Shown one piece after another: positions 1 to 13,149 of a DNA stretch of 64,000 nucleotides. The translations under genes and the position numbers were made by a program. Source of the DNA: Anseranas semipalmata (Eukaryota; Chordata; Aves; Anseriformes; Anseranatidae); assembly GCA_013399115.1 (NCBI GenBank), contig VXAA01000914.1, positions 565,515 through 629,514 on the forward strand, read 5' to 3'. The first letter of the stretch is position 1. Each line of letters begins with the position of its first letter. The notes below the pieces were generated by a model. The model did no database searches, was not told where the DNA came from, and worked only from the letters and a program-made list of their open reading frames with translations.

Positions 1-2589
1 CTGTTCACTTGCTGCATCACGCCCTTCTTCCTCCCAGGGCGGGGAGCGATGGGTGAAGCTCAGGTCAAGCAGGGAGAGGTGGCCCTATGTCGAAATGTTC
101 TGAACTTGATGTGGGGGGCTCTGGTTTTATTCCTGCTTGTCAGGGAACCCTGTAAGCCTAGGTTCAGGAGAGTGATCTAATGCACAAAGTGTGCTTCCAT
201 TTGTTCATGTGCTCACATTTTTAGTTTGGCCTCAAGGAAGCAAAGCTGGTGTCATCCTGCACTGTGTGTTCCATGCACTGTGAACCATCAGGTGTGATGA
301 AGAGACCAGGTCTTAAAAGTCCGAGGGCGTACATCGGCTTCACACTTCAGGCGGATAGTTCGGAGGAGGTAGACCCTGAATGACGCACTCCTTTGGAATG
401 CAGCTTTTTGTTCAGCTGCGTACAGCATTCAGCCCAGAGCTCCCTGTTCCAGCTCGGCCTCTCGGATTCGGGAAGGCAAGCTGACTCTCCCTGGTGCACC
501 CTCAGCCCGTCAGCAGGGGTGCCCAGGCTCAGAGGTGCAGTACTTGCCCCGAGCTCGCTGCAGTTCTTGGTACTGGTCTGTGGCTCTGAGGTTGTTGAGA
601 GGTGCTGGTCAGGTTTGTCTCTGCTACTCCTGCTTTATTCAAATCGGCTGCTCTGTCTTTCATGTTAAACAGACAAACAAAAAGCCTTAGGAAGCAAAAT
701 CCTGATTTGTTGATTAGCCCCAGCCCTGCTGGAATCTCATCCTAAAATCCATCTCAGTGCATCTGGTAGGCTCCCCCTGAGAACTGGATTATTTTGAGAC
801 TTGAAAGCCTGACTTGAAAAACATTTGCATTAAAGAACAGATCAGAATGACCTGCAAAAAGAACAAGCACAGGTCAACTGTCTCCGAGGCATGAAATTGC
901 TCTGAGTGCGAAGAGGTTGTAAACGAGATTGTCAAAAGTCTATTAATGGAGGGAAGAAAAAACAGTATATACGCTAGAATATGTTTTTGCTTTGTGTTTA
1001 TTAGCAGTTACAACACTGATGCGTTCCTGACACTTATAAGCATTTGGCCAGGAATAAAATGTAGTGGTATGACCTGAAGGAAAAAAATGGAGTTAAGGCA
1101 AAAAGGGATTTCTTCCTCACGTAATCTGGAGAACATGGGAAGAATAGCGGCGTCTGGACTGTTCTTCCTTCCTCGCTGGCCTTGCTGTGCAGGTGTTCCC
1201 GTGGGGAAGGTGGTACAACAAAACTTGGACCTGAACTCTTGCTTACTTTGCTATCAGCTCTTGCTATAACCTGAAAGTGTTTTGATTTTTGCTAACTGCA
1301 GAGTTCCTATACCTTTCCAAGCCCTAGGTTACAGGACTTTCCAGTACTGCGAAAAGCAGTCCTCCTGTGGCCTTGCATGGAGGTTCCTCCCTTCAGAGCT
1401 GGAGAGTTCAGATATGTGCTTGTGTCCCCAGTCGTCCTCTGCTTCTGGGGCTTTTGGAGTAAGATGAGGCAAACGCTTGTTCTTGGTCCTCTGCCACAGC
1501 TCAGTTACCACATGGCATGTTTGTTTCCCGTCCTGTTTTCAAGCCTGGTTAAAGCTCTTCCAGACCAGGCTGTCATTTCCTGATTTGTTTGCCTCCTACT
1601 CCTAGCCACTAGGTGCTCTGCACATGTTTTCAGTTGGTACAAACCAGAAGGTCTCCTTGTTTCTTTGTCGTCTTTTTCTTCGGTGAAAGATGCATCCCAC
1701 TATTAGGTCCTGTAAGAGATTAATCGGAGATATTGCACCCGTGGGGGATTGTTCACTTGCTGCTGTTGTCCTGTCCGGTTTAAAATGATCCTTTGCCTGT
1801 TTCTTGTCAGCCACCACCTAATGTGTATGTGTCCCTGCTAGGAGGTTTTGCCTGATGCTCAGCTTAATATATTCTGTACACAATTTTGTCCTATTATTCC
1901 TAGTTAAACTCTCTTGGATCAACCAGAATGTGAGGAATGTGTGGCAGCTTCCCACAGCCCAGCATAATTAGCTACTTCAGAAACTACCTGCAAAGAGTGA
2001 TGCCCTCATTATGCCGAGCAGAGGAGAATTCGGTGGGCTGAGATGTCTCCAGAAAGAAGATGCATTTCACTTCTGAGCAAGAACCAGAGGCAGCCGTTGC
2101 CCTCCTGTGGTTAGCTTTATCGGTGATTGCCCTGGGAGCCTGGAGGCACATGGCGGTGCCCCATGATGAAAGCAAACACCTCTGAAATCCATTAGTTTAT
2201 GGTGATTAAAATAAAGCCTTGTGGCTCATAGGCTGCACTGTTACCAGGAAGCAACTGCAAATGTTTGGAAATGCTTTCGTTGCTGCTCCATGGAAGTCCG
2301 GCGGTTTGCGTGCGGGCCCTGGTTTAATTGGCCTCTTGGCGCTACACCGGTACGAGTAACCCGTCACATCGGTCCTGGCTGGCTGGGATCCTTCTCCCTG
2401 CCCTGGTTAAAAGAAATCTTTTTCATTTGTTCCTTCATTGATTCCTTGATAAAACTCAGAGCCCAAGGAAGCCAGTCTTGGATGGAGAGCTAGTCCTCAG
2501 TTTTCTTACTTAATTCCTGCAATCCTGAGCTGGCCAGGAACTTTACTGCCTGCGGGTCTAGTAACAATAACACTCGAAGTTTCCACAGT
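1..2589. other. Non-coding stretch, no gene recognised
   Basis: I see no gene here. The open frames are short (under about 95 codons), overlap one another on both strands and show no recognisable domain. Base composition is mixed, with moderately GC-rich patches around 420-600 and 2280-2400 and AT-rich patches around 950-1060. No repeat family could be recognised by eye. It is most simply read as intergenic or intronic vertebrate DNA. Confidence 0.6.
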
Positions 2590-2717
2590 ACTGTTCATCT
2601 AGGATCTGAGTGCTTTGCAAACAAGAAATAATTAAGCTTACCACCAGCCCTCTAGGGTAGGTATTATGATACTTACTTTAACAGATGTGTAAACAGAGGC
2701 ATAGAGCGCTCAAGTTT
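2590..2717 (-). repeat. MIR/CORE-SINE fragment (copy 1)
   Basis: The + strand reads as the reverse complement of a MIR-type SINE. In order it has a 'gtgctttgcaaac' segment, then 'ctctagggtaggtattat' matching the family's 'ccctatgaggtaggtactat' block, then 'acagatgtgtaaacagagg' matching 'acagatgaggaaactgagg', then 'catagagcgctcaag' matching 'cacagagaggttaag'. The copy is diverged, as expected for an element that was active early in amniote history. The match is to the consensus as I remember it. A masking search would set the ends and subfamily. Confidence 0.72.
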
Positions 2718-2724
2718 TTCATGT

Positions 2725-2880
2725 TCAAAGCACTTTGCAAATACTACCTAATTAATCCTCACAATGGCCTTGAGGTATTTATTAGTCCCCTTCAAGGGCA
2801 GAGCAAAGTCGCTGGCAGAACTTAAGGAGTCCTACGTGCCCGTCATCGTGAGCTGCTGCGCTAAATGGGGGTGTTCATTG
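2725..2880 (-). repeat. MIR/CORE-SINE fragment (copy 2, same orientation)
   Basis: A second MIR-like piece starts only a few bases after the first, in the same orientation. It shows 'gcactttgcaaatac', 'attaatcctcacaatg' and 'ccttgaggtatttattag', the same landmarks as the family's CORE and 3' part. It then jumps to 'gctggcagaacttaagg' and 'gagtcc', which resemble the tRNA-related end ('ggcagagctgggaat...gagtcc'). The segment equivalent to 'acagatggggaaactgagg' appears to be missing, so this copy probably carries an internal deletion. Confidence 0.6.
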
Positions 2881-4269
2881 CTCCCAGCTCTGGGCAGCCC
2901 GTGCAGCGGAGCAGCTAGCTGGCTGGTGGCCCTGGGCTCTTGAAGTCTGGGCAGAGAGTTCAGAACTAGGCTGGACTCCTGCTGAACTTGGTTTGGTTTT
3001 CTCAAGTCTGTTAGAGCACTATCTGGCTCTTTGAGGCTTCTTCAAAGCCCAGGCTTCAGTCTTGGGGTGATTTGCAACAGGGCTGGGAGTCGGGAGGTGG
3101 TCGTGGTGGTCCTGAGGGATGGCGTAGGCAAGAGCCAGGGCAGGTGCAGGCAGCCTCAGGATTAATACCGAGGGAGCCTTGTTGCAGTGGGCTTGAGGCT
3201 GGTGGCCTCTGCTCATGGCTGTTCTCCAAGCGGCACCTTCTGTAGAGACATCCCCGTGAGCCCTTTGGGATTTGCTGTGCCCAGGTCGATGGCAGGTGCA
3301 CCGTTCTGCTCTCAGTGTTGCTTTACCAACGCCCTCCAGTTGTTCTGTCGGAACATAAATCAGATCGCAGCTCCGCTAGCGGCCTGCTGCGTGGTGCTGC
3401 TGGCCTGAGGGGCTGGTAGGAATCGCTGAGACAGCTCGGGAGATTAATTGGGTTGGTGCAGTGCACCTATGTAGGGGATGTAAATGTGAACCCTTTGCAG
3501 ATAGTGTCTTGGTCATGGCAGCTCCTGGATGTTTTTATGCTAGTCTAGTATCTTAATAAATGCTTCATACTGGGTGGTGGTCGAAGATGGTGCTTTCTGT
3601 TCTGTCCTGTGATCTGGGGAAAGCATGCCAGCCTCTTTGATCTAAATGGGATGGTACTGAGTCGTGGGACTCGGATTTTACTGCTGTTCTGATGCTGTTA
3701 CAGCTGGGGATATTAGCATTACTGACCCTGTATTATGGGGGAAAGATCCCTGGTATTTGAAAAGTTCATGGACAAATGGAGTATTTTTCTGCCCGTCAGT
3801 TCCTTTGAGCTTTGGAAATTATGCAATGGGCAGCTTTGAATGCTGGTTCTGACTACTCAGTATCCAGCAATTAGTCAGTGAGTTGCCACTTACTCATCTG
3901 GGATTCAGGGCTCCTGATTCTACAACTCGTTATGGTGGCTATTTGGGGGCAACTCGACTCGATTGCCTGCAACTCCAGTTGATAGGAAGTTTCATAACTG
4001 CGCACGCATTCCAGCAGTACGTTGTAGTCTGTTGCAAACGTTACGCACTAGCTGGATGGAGCCATACCTTGAGAACAGAGGGCTACGTATACATACCACG
4101 AGTGTGCATCCCTGTGCGACATATGCAGGCTTACACATGAGCTGTAGTCAGGAACCATCACAGCGTGGCTTCCCGTGGTGACAATTCGGCATCTCTGCTG
4201 AAGTTGGCAGAGCTGTGCACATTTACCTTAGTGGATGGTGCGATCCCATGAGTTTTTAAAACACAGATC

Positions 4270-4430
4270 CTGAGGAGCATTGAAACATTTTATTAGCCTT
4301 TAACGAGACAGAGTTACATCAAGTTTGTTCAGCATTAATTATTTTCTGCAGTGTTCTGCCTACACCATCAATTATTAATTAATCTCACTATTTTTAGCTG
4401 TTACCTGTCCCTAATCACCTGGCTGCTCTA
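4270..4430. promoter_or_regulatory. Candidate conserved AT-rich element with homeodomain motifs
   Basis: This AT-rich stretch contains a TTAATTA core at 4335-4341 and overlapping ATTAATTAAT at about 4374-4383, within otherwise non-repetitive sequence. Dense TAAT cores are typical of homeodomain binding clusters in vertebrate developmental enhancers. The sequence shows only the motifs. Conservation and enhancer activity are inference. Confidence 0.25.
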
Positions 4431-5185
4431 ACTTCCTGGTCTTATGCCAGCATGTGTTGCCAAAACGCTCCAGACCAGTTGAAGATATTAGTATGAATAT
4501 AATTATCTCTTTATTGCTTGTGTAATTTTGAATCCCCTATGTGTATTACATTAGACATTTCTTGGAGGAGGAAAGATAAATATTTTCCCCCTGCAAGTAC
4601 GAATGCTCTCTCCGTGCCGACAGCTGTCCTCGCTCAGAGGAGAGTGACCCATACGTGTCACCCTGGCGTGAACCCTCCTATGCAGCAAGCTGGATGCTGC
4701 CAGCTTGCTCACAGCCAGCCCCTGCGTGGTCCTGGTAGCACGAGGTGAGGCCTTGTTAAATAAACCCATCCGCGGGCAGGGTACGTGAGCTCGCCGGCAC
4801 CACCGCGTGATGTCTGGCCCCACGGCTGCAGCTCTTGGGAGCTCTGGAGAGAACCTTTTGCCATTTCTGGCCTTTGACATTTGTCTCTTCAGCCTTTGGC
4901 GCTCTGATCAATCAATGATACAGAGACATGATGTTTTCTTCAGGAAGTCACTGCTTGTGGGGGCCCTCTTTTGCTCGCCACTCCTGGAAGCTGTTGTTGT
5001 GTCCCATAATGCTGACCTGACACCGTCACAGGGAGAATGAGGGGGACAGGAGCTCCCTGGAAGCAGCATGGTCCATCCATAAGGGATTCGAGTTTATCAT
5101 GTTTCCTCACTAAGTTTTTTGTCTCTCTCATCACAATTATCACATTGAGATGTTGCCACAAGCCTTCTCTCAAAGCTGCCTGGGC

Positions 5186-5208
5186 AAAAAATAAAAATAA
5201 AAAAAAAT
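5186..5208 (+). repeat. A-rich low-complexity run
   Basis: A short A-rich tract broken by single T residues. No SINE or retrocopy body could be recognised directly upstream, so I treat it as simple low-complexity sequence. Confidence 0.8.
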
Positions 5209-7592
5209 TCTCCCTATCTGTGCATGTCAGATCTTCCCTCCCAACTGTGCCGCTTGCAGCTGTGGCTTCATTTGTGTGCTCAGGCATGTCCGGGACTGCA
5301 GGTTTCCAGGCACAAGACAAAACCCTGCGAGCCAGCAGCCTTCTCGGCCAAGCCTGCCTTTCTTCTTTCCAAGGGCTGCTCCCCTACTGCTCAGCTGCTT
5401 GTCGTTTGCGCAGAGGAACAAATGTCCACACAGCTGGTTGCAGTGGTCACTGCTAGCAGAGAGACAGCTACAGAAGAGACTGGGGCCGAAGTTCTTCCCT
5501 TCTGCAGCTGTTTGTCAGATGGTGTTTGTGTCCCTGCCCTGCAGCACTTGTGCTGGGGATTGCAGAGCCAGCACTTCAGCCTGGCCTAGCTTTGCAGAGG
5601 TCAGGGGCCGGTCTGCAGCACCAGCTCCGTTCCTTGTTCCCGCCTGAGGAGCGTGCAGGGCTGGGGCTGAATGTGACCGACCGATCTGTCCTGTGTCAGT
5701 GTGGAGGGGAACGGGGTGCGTTTCTCAGGGTGTAGGTGCAAGAGGAGAATATTTTCCATTGTAAAAGGAAAGTGGGAGGGAGCGCTGAGATAATTCAGAG
5801 CAGTATTATTAGAAAGGCAGTCAAACATCCATACCTCCAGCCTGGGTTTTAATTCTGGAGTACTTATGTTCCTCAGAGCTCGGCAAATATTTGAGGAACT
5901 CTTTCCTTTTGGATGCTCATCCTTCGTTCCCCCGCCAAGATATTTCTATGAACAGAGCTGCTATCAGTCAACAAGTTATGACTACCTTGACACGAGTCTT
6001 TGACCATCCGGTCTGTATGCATCCCCTTTGATAAATTCAATGTTACCAGCATTTTGGGTGAGTACTCGAGCAACAGAAAGGAGGAAGAGCGAAGCCATTA
6101 ATGGAGCATAACAGGAAATACTTTGGAGTGGATTACGAGAGGAGCTGCACAGCTGCATGAGACGGGGCCACCCCCGGTTTGGGTCTGTGTGTGCAGGAGC
6201 AAACAGCTGCTTCCGTTCTGCCCAGCAGAGCCGCAGTGCAGGAAGGGCAGAGCCTCTGCTCGGCCCCGCAGCGGTGCTGGTGCCCGCCAGCAGGCGCTCC
6301 GTGGCTGCCAGGGCTCGCAGTTGGTGCAGACGAGCGAAGAGCTGTTAGGTGCTGGGTGTGCAGGTGGAACGCTGGAAGCCTGGAGCGTTGCCTCCTGAGA
6401 CTGGCCGTTGGTTAGCAGTGGTCAATAGCTATGGACCTGAGTTAGCCAGCAGCGGTTAAGTTTGTCTGGTCAGACGTATTTAAGACCTTGGGGTCATGTC
6501 CAGCCTTTTCCATAGTAGCTGTGGGAGAGAAGAGCTTTGAGAGCCCAGAGCACGCTTTGCCAAGTCAGGCAATCGGCTGGTGCCGGGGCGCTGCTTCCCC
6601 AGCCCGCTGGCAGCGGCTGCTTTACCTGCTTTGGAGTACGGGGCCTCTCCTGCTTGTCCAGAGAGGGGCTCGCTGGCAGGTGGGGAAGTGATGGCTGCTA
6701 AGCTGGGGAGCAGGGCTGGAGGCTTCTGCGCTCACCACCGGGGCCGAATAAGGCTGAGCAAGGAATTTTTTGTCTGCAAGGCTAAACTTTCAACTTGCTT
6801 GGCAGGAACGGGACTGGTTTCCAGCAAAAAGGCCGTTCCTTCCGAGTGGAAGAGGACAAATTCTGAGGGAAAGCTACTGGAAACCAAGCTCACCGTTCCC
6901 CAAAGTTGTCTGTAACTCCTCTCATGATGTGGAAAGTCGGTTTTCCAGCTCTGTAGGAGATGAACCTGCTTGTAGGTAGCGTGAGACAGAAGCTGCTCTT
7001 TAGTGAACAAGTCTTATGGAAACAGCTTCTCCTGTAAGCTTAACCCTCCAGCACTGGAGAATGAAACAAAGATCGGGTTTAGAAGAGTTTGGTTTGCAGA
7101 CACTTGGTAAATGCTTGAGCAAAAGAGTTTTTGCATACGTTGCTCATTGAGGGCAAAACGAAGCTATTAAGCATATAGATGTCAATAGGGAATTATTCTA
7201 AGTGTATTGCTAAGCTCTGCAATCTCCTTCTGGAGTTTTGTCTCTTGACATCTCCTCATGTCAGCAGTCTTAAAAGAATCCGAAGAGAACTACAGCAACT
7301 TCATTGCCAGATAGGGAGATCGTTGCTTGAACCACAGGAAATAGTCGCTTTTTTTTTTAACTGGAATGGCTTGTCTGTGGCCTTGCGCAAACAGGAGATC
7401 TCTGGGGCTTCTGTTTGAAAGCATCAGTCCGCGATGCTTTGGAAGGCTGAGGTCTCTGGGCCTGGACGTGTCCATTGTTTCAGGCTGATGTTCTCCAGCC
7501 GAGAGGTAAGACTCTGGGTCTCGTGAACCATCCGTGTAAGATTCACCTAACCTCTTACTCAGCCTTGAGTGTATTTTAAATGAAGTTAGACT

Positions 7593-7625
7593 AGTTAAAC
7601 TAGTGCTAGAAGTTAAACTAGTGCT
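7593..7625 (+). repeat. Short tandem duplication, 18-base unit
   Basis: The 15-mer 'agttaaactagtgct' occurs at 7593-7607 and again at 7611-7625, separated by 'aga', giving an 18-base unit in nearly two copies. A related partial copy ('agttagactagttaaact') lies directly upstream from about 7583, so the array may be an expanded and diverged microsatellite-like block. On the opposite strand it reads as repeated Ser-Thr-Ser-Leu-Thr, but that frame shows no other sign of coding. Confidence 0.85.
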
Positions 7626-10600
7626 GCTGGCCATGGGCATGCTCTTTGCAGCGCTGACGATGCCCACTTCGATACTTCAAGGCTTAAAATGATTCAGTTT
7701 ATCTTGCATTTAGGGAAAGAGCTTGTGTGGACGGTTATTCTGGCTCTCCTCATGGGTGGTAACTAGTTAAACTGATAATTTATTCCTTAATGAACCCTAA
7801 TAAATTAGAGTGCAAGTGTGAGTTTGTCCTGCATTAACTGTCTCGCTGGAAATGAGGCATGCTGAGGAGGTTTTGATGGGTCTGGGTCATGCCAACTGTG
7901 GCTGCGCTGTGGGTGACCACAGGCGTGACAGCTACGGGTAAGGAAAAGATTCTGTAAGTAACTGCTTCACAAATTAAAATCCATCCAGAGCGAATGGAAG
8001 GTGTCAAACAGGTAGAGGGAAAACCTGGGAACATCCAGTCCTAGCGTTTAGCTGCAGTGCTTGTGGCTCATCAAATCCATTGCCAGGATCAGCCGCGAGG
8101 GTTTGCCGTGGGTCAGGCTGGCAGTTCAGGCTGCCCAGTCCTCGCCGCTCACAGGCAGGGGCTGGCAGGAGAGCTGGGGGCAGAGATGCAAAATAAACAA
8201 CGTGCATAAAAAATGCAAAATGTGGGGAGTTGGATCTCAGCTGGCACAAACTGACATAGCATTTTTGACATCAGTAGAATTATACCTTCTACTGGATAAA
8301 ATTTGGCCTGCTATTTTTGCAGTGGTTTTGATTGCTAATTTAACTTTGGAGTTTAAGTGGTGCTGATGTGTTCATTTCATTATGGGAGCTGGATTCTGGG
8401 CTGCGAATAGAGCTTAGCAGAAACTTTTCTACAAAGTGATGCTGTTCTGTTTTCCCTCAGAATCTGCCAATTTGTCAAATTTGTTTGCAGAAACAGTTTG
8501 ATTTTGATTCGGGAGGAATCAAGGCAGCTATTGAATGCAGCCTGCTTGGCAGCTTTATCCTACCTAGATCTGCTGTAGGGCTGCAGTGCTTGCCCAGCAG
8601 CTCAGCTCGCTGAAAGCCTGGAAGCCAGGAGTCCTGGCTCCCCGCTCTGGTGTCCCATATGGTGCTCCTCGGGATGGGAGCGCCTGCTCCATTTCACGCA
8701 CAAGTGAAAACATTTTCTCTGCAAAATGCGATAGTCATTCTCCATCCAGCTCTAATGTGAATTCCTTTGTGCTGCACAGAGTTCTTACTTTTGATTATTG
8801 CACGGCTCCAGCACAGCAGTGCTCAGCACAGCTTAAGTATTTGTGCTACTGGAAGAGACGTGTTGGGTAGTGATGTTGAATTAAGTGGCCTGATCTGAGA
8901 AGCCTGTGAAAATCCCAGGGTGCTTAGAGCTGGCTTGAATTCCAACAAGCTTACATCTCCCTGTGCCACATATCAAAATTTGTCTTCCAAAATCCTTCTT
9001 TTTTTTTTCCTTCCTGTGATTGCGAGATGCCTGGAGCTGGGGACTTTCCAAAGAAGGGACGTTCTCACCCATCTTCAGTGCTTGTCACAATTACAGTGGA
9101 ACATTAAGATCCCTTAAGACCTAGCAGCCGCACTGCTATCTTTGTATTTTCTCTCTTGTGAGGAGTTAAAGCGGGAGGCCAAGAAGCACTCTACTAAATG
9201 TGAAATGGTGCAGGGGGCTTGAAGAATAAAGGAGAATCGGGACAGACTCTGATGTTCATTTTCCCATGCTCCAAGCTTTAAATTGGCAAAGCCTGGCCAC
9301 TCCCCACCCGCTTCCTCATCCTAACCATTGCGCGCTCGTTTCAGAGAGATCCAAGGGAAGCAAGTTAAAAGCAACTGGAGAGAAATACCTTCTACTGAAG
9401 CACTAGCAGGCAGTATGGATCCGTTATCCTCTAAAGACATCCGCACAAACTAATATAATTTGAATGGATACATTCTGTGCCTCTGATGCCTTCACTAGGC
9501 TTAACTGCTGAGTTTGATGGTAAATCCATGTGACAATGCATATGTTAAAAACTATTAAGAAGTTAGTAAAGATTTACTGCCAGCCAGCACATGAAATGAC
9601 GAAGGAAGAGCGGGGAAGTAATTGTATCGTGTGGCCTTGTGAAGTGACTGTGATTCGTAGAAATGTTCATGACTGCAGGCTGGAAAGTGGCAGAGTTGGA
9701 CCTCGGGGGTTTCCTCTCCTTGTGGCCAAAGTGGTTGTTTAATATTGAAGTGAGCTTGAAAGTAACTCTGTTCTTAGGGCCGTGAGGCTCTGTTCAAAAC
9801 CTGCATGAAAAATGGAAATAATTCTGTTTGAGACTCCAGGTATTAAGAAGACAAGACAACTTAACTCCTCGAGCCCAGAACAGAAAGACTGTGAGATGCA
9901 GGTTTTCAAACGTGGTTCTAAATAACGTTTTCATTTCTTTACTGAAGCTTACTTCTAGTCTGACCCTGACAGTTGTAAATCCTGGAGCTGATTCGGAAGA
10001 GACAGGAACATTGAGGATAATTGCCCTGTAATTCAGAGAGCCTGTAGGGATGGAGATGTATCAGCACGTGTGAGAGAGGAACGACTCCTTTATTGCACCG
10101 AGAAGCAGAAGCTCTATTTGTTGTTAAGCTGAGTGACAGCCCTGTTTGAATTTCCTCATACCTTTGCCAAAGCTTACATATCTGAAGCAAATACGTGATC
10201 CTGCAATTAATAATCCTATTCTGTAAGTAACAACAAAGTGAGAAAATTCACGTGGTTTGGTTTTAGCACTGGAGTTTTTAACTTCAGCGCTCATTTTTTT
10301 GAACATTTTAGTTCTTATAGTTTTGGGTTGAAAATGTTCTTTTTTCTTTTGCTAAAGCTTAACCCAGCTCAGATCCCCGGCTCATATCAATCAGCACAAC
10401 TTCTGACAGCCGTGGGGCACGTGGGATAAACCACCCTGCTGTCAATAAACTGCTTCTTCCCTCGTTATGTAACAATGCAAATGTAGTAATTTCCTCTCTG
10501 CTCCAGTTGTTCCTGTCTCCAATTAATTCAGAAATGGGCCAGTAGTAAATATGCAACTGCTAGCACCGTTTCGTATGAAGTCTGGTTTATTGTCAGATCG

Positions 10601-13140
10601 CTGTTAATGACTTCTGATTAGGCACTGGCTTCTCCCTCAGCTGTTTGAATGTCCCTGCTGGAATCACAGGGGTGAGGGGAATCTGATCTCGTTCCCCAGC
10701 ACTCACCGTCTGTATCACAGGAACTTTGAAATGTGCATTTCTTCCCATTGTTCTTCAGTCTATTGTGGAAGCGCTGGGTGACTAATTCCTGCATAAACCA
10801 TCGCCATGACAACACCTGTACTGCCAGCTCTCAGTACTGCCGGGCTTCCTTCAGCCCAGAGGTGGCGAGCGGTGGAGCTCCGAGCCTTCCCTGCCTGCCT
10901 TCCTCCCAAACCAGCTCTCGTGGATGAATCGGGAAGGCTGCTCTGCGTGCTGGCGAACACCTTGTGCTGGACTTGGAAGGTCTGGCTCCGCCACTGGCTC
11001 CTCTAATAGCCCTTGGTGTTTTCCTCCACCCCGGGTGCTTGTTGACTTCGTGTCGGAGCAGGCTGAGCTCCGTGGCACTGCGTCGGCTCTGTGCCCGGCA
11101 CAGCGCGGTCCTCATCTCGCGTGGGCTCGTTAGATCCTCCGTAATGTAGATACGTGTGACAGCCCCGTGTGGTCAATTTACAGCAGCTGGGGATTGGGCT
11201 CTTTCCTTTTTGCTGGACGGCATTAATGATAAAGTATTGATTCTCATCTACTAGGAAATGGACAAAGTTGGGTATTGTATTTAATTAAGGACCTTACAAC
11301 AGGGGCTTGTAAAGTGATCAATATTTATTAGGATGGGGTAATCTTGCGCTGACTTTTAAACTTAGTGGATTTGATACACATCATCAACAGGGCCATAAAT
11401 GTGTAGCAGTGAGATGTACTTTTCACAGGGTAGCATCTTTTATGATAACCTGAAGCCTAGCTCCAGTTTAATGGCAAAATATATCAACCCATTTTTCTCC
11501 TGTTCCTGCTAGCTCTTCTGTGTTCATTCTAGAAAGAAGGCCTCTGAAGGAGAAATTTAGCAGAGAGGTTGCTGATCGCTATCTACAGTCTTGTTGCAAA
11601 GGAAAATTTACTGTCATGGGGTAACATAGGAACAACTTGCATTTAATGAATTTTGTCAGAAGTACTTTATAGGTAGGGCTGGATGAAAAATTGGGAGTGG
11701 CCTTTAATGCCAATGTAGAATCCATCTGTCTAGGTCTATCCGCCATTCTTCTTGTACCTCATTCATCCCTCTTGTAGGTGCAGTCTCCTGTGGGATGTGA
11801 AGATCTCGGTTATACGTCAGATTAAAGGCAGGGGAAGAAGGAATGGGTACCATGTACAGAATAACTGGTCCCTGGAGTGACAGCACAGTAGGTTTTCTTT
11901 GGAAGCTTCCTCCTATAGAGTGACCTTTTTTTATCCAGAGTCCTGACTCCTGACCTGATTTTATACTCCACAGTATCTCCTGTGGTCACTGACATCTAAG
12001 CGTGTGAGAACGTTGCTATTCTGGTTTGTCTGACTGGGTATAAGGAACGGTGTGTGAGCAGTGGGAACCTAGCTTCAGAACGGGAACTTCAGTTGCTGTA
12101 AATCAGCAAAGCGCCGGAGATCGTAGGTTACTTTGGATTGTTCCTTGTCTAACCTGTTCTTAAAAACCCATTGTGGAAAAACTAGAACCTCCTTATGCAA
12201 AGGTGAATGAAATAAAAGCTAAATAAAATGTGGGCATGCTTGAAGAAAAATGATTCGTATTATATGCCCAAGTGGGAATGGGGGAGACTTTGTCACCTGA
12301 ATGATTCTGAAACTCCAGGTTGTAGCGGGGTGATTTGTTTCGGTGCTCAAATACCCTGAGAGCTGCGGAGTTTTACCCCCAGCCTGCCTGTAGGTCTCCC
12401 AGCTGCAGCCTGTGATACCGCACACGAATATTCACCTGTGGTAGCATTCGGGAGATGCTCTGAAATGTAAATCGAGCTTTCCCTTCAGATTCAACTTCTG
12501 CATTCTGGATTTTTGTTTCGATTCATCTGCTAAGAAGTGAGGAGAAAGGAGAGGTTTTGTGCGATGCATCGGCTCAGCCCGTCAGCAGTCCTCGGGGAGG
12601 GAGAACAAGGGCAGCCCTTACGCTCAGCTGAAACCAGCCCTCCCGATGCCTAACAAGCGATGACTGAAAACGCTTCCTTCCTCCCCTCTTTAGCTCCAGG
12701 AGAATTAATCCCAAGAGAAAACCTTTGTTTTGCCTAGCAAGAGCTGGCAGACTGAACTCGCACACGGAACATGTGTTTCTGCAGCGTCACCAGCGGACCT
12801 GGGCCGTTCGTGTAACAGAGTTTACTCGCAGAGAAATGCTGCTTCTGAGTGGGAGGAGGCAAAGCTGCTTGTGAATTTGGGTCAGATTCAGCAAACCACT
12901 TCTGCCAAAACAAAAAAACAAAACAAAAAAAACTCTGCCTTTATTGCTTTTCCAGATAGTCAAAATACTTCGTTTTATACTTCCAAAGCAGCAGCAAAGT
13001 AAAAATATACAATTCAGAATTAACATTTTCTTTTCCACTTTGGAATATCCCCCACTGAAAAATACAGATGAGCAGTGACATTTGCCCATGCAAAATCTCT
13101 TATTTAACAAAACCCATTGTGTTTCACAGGAAAATACCTG
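7626..13140. other. Non-coding stretch, no gene recognised
   Basis: No gene could be supported. Open frames up to about 125 codons occur but have no recognisable protein features. Composition alternates between AT-rich segments (around 8170-8370, 9480-9600, 11220-11420) and GC-richer ones (around 10840-11130). The segment around 8610-8650 contains 'aagccaggagtcctggctcc', which resembles the tail of old tRNA-derived SINEs but is too short to call. Confidence 0.55.
12907..12932 (+). repeat. A-rich low-complexity run
   Basis: A run of A residues interrupted by single C residues, in the (CAAAA)n style. No retroposon body is recognisable beside it. Confidence 0.8.
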
Positions 13141-13149
13141 CGTGATTGT

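Larger units (their letters stand above)
2881..7560. other. Non-coding stretch, no gene recognised
   Basis: No gene or domain can be supported. Overlapping short open frames on both strands, for example around 4940-5650 and 6120-6700, reflect GC-rich sequence with few stop codons rather than coding. An A-rich run and an AT-rich motif cluster inside it are listed separately. Around 3870-3950 and 5280-5640 I checked for spliced exons and found no convincing acceptor and donor pair. Confidence 0.55.

Noticed and set aside
8610..8650. 'aagccaggagtcctggctcc', resembling reptile tRNA-SINE tails
   Set aside because: It is only about 20 bases with no neighbouring element body, and it is also a simple palindrome-like string that can arise by chance.
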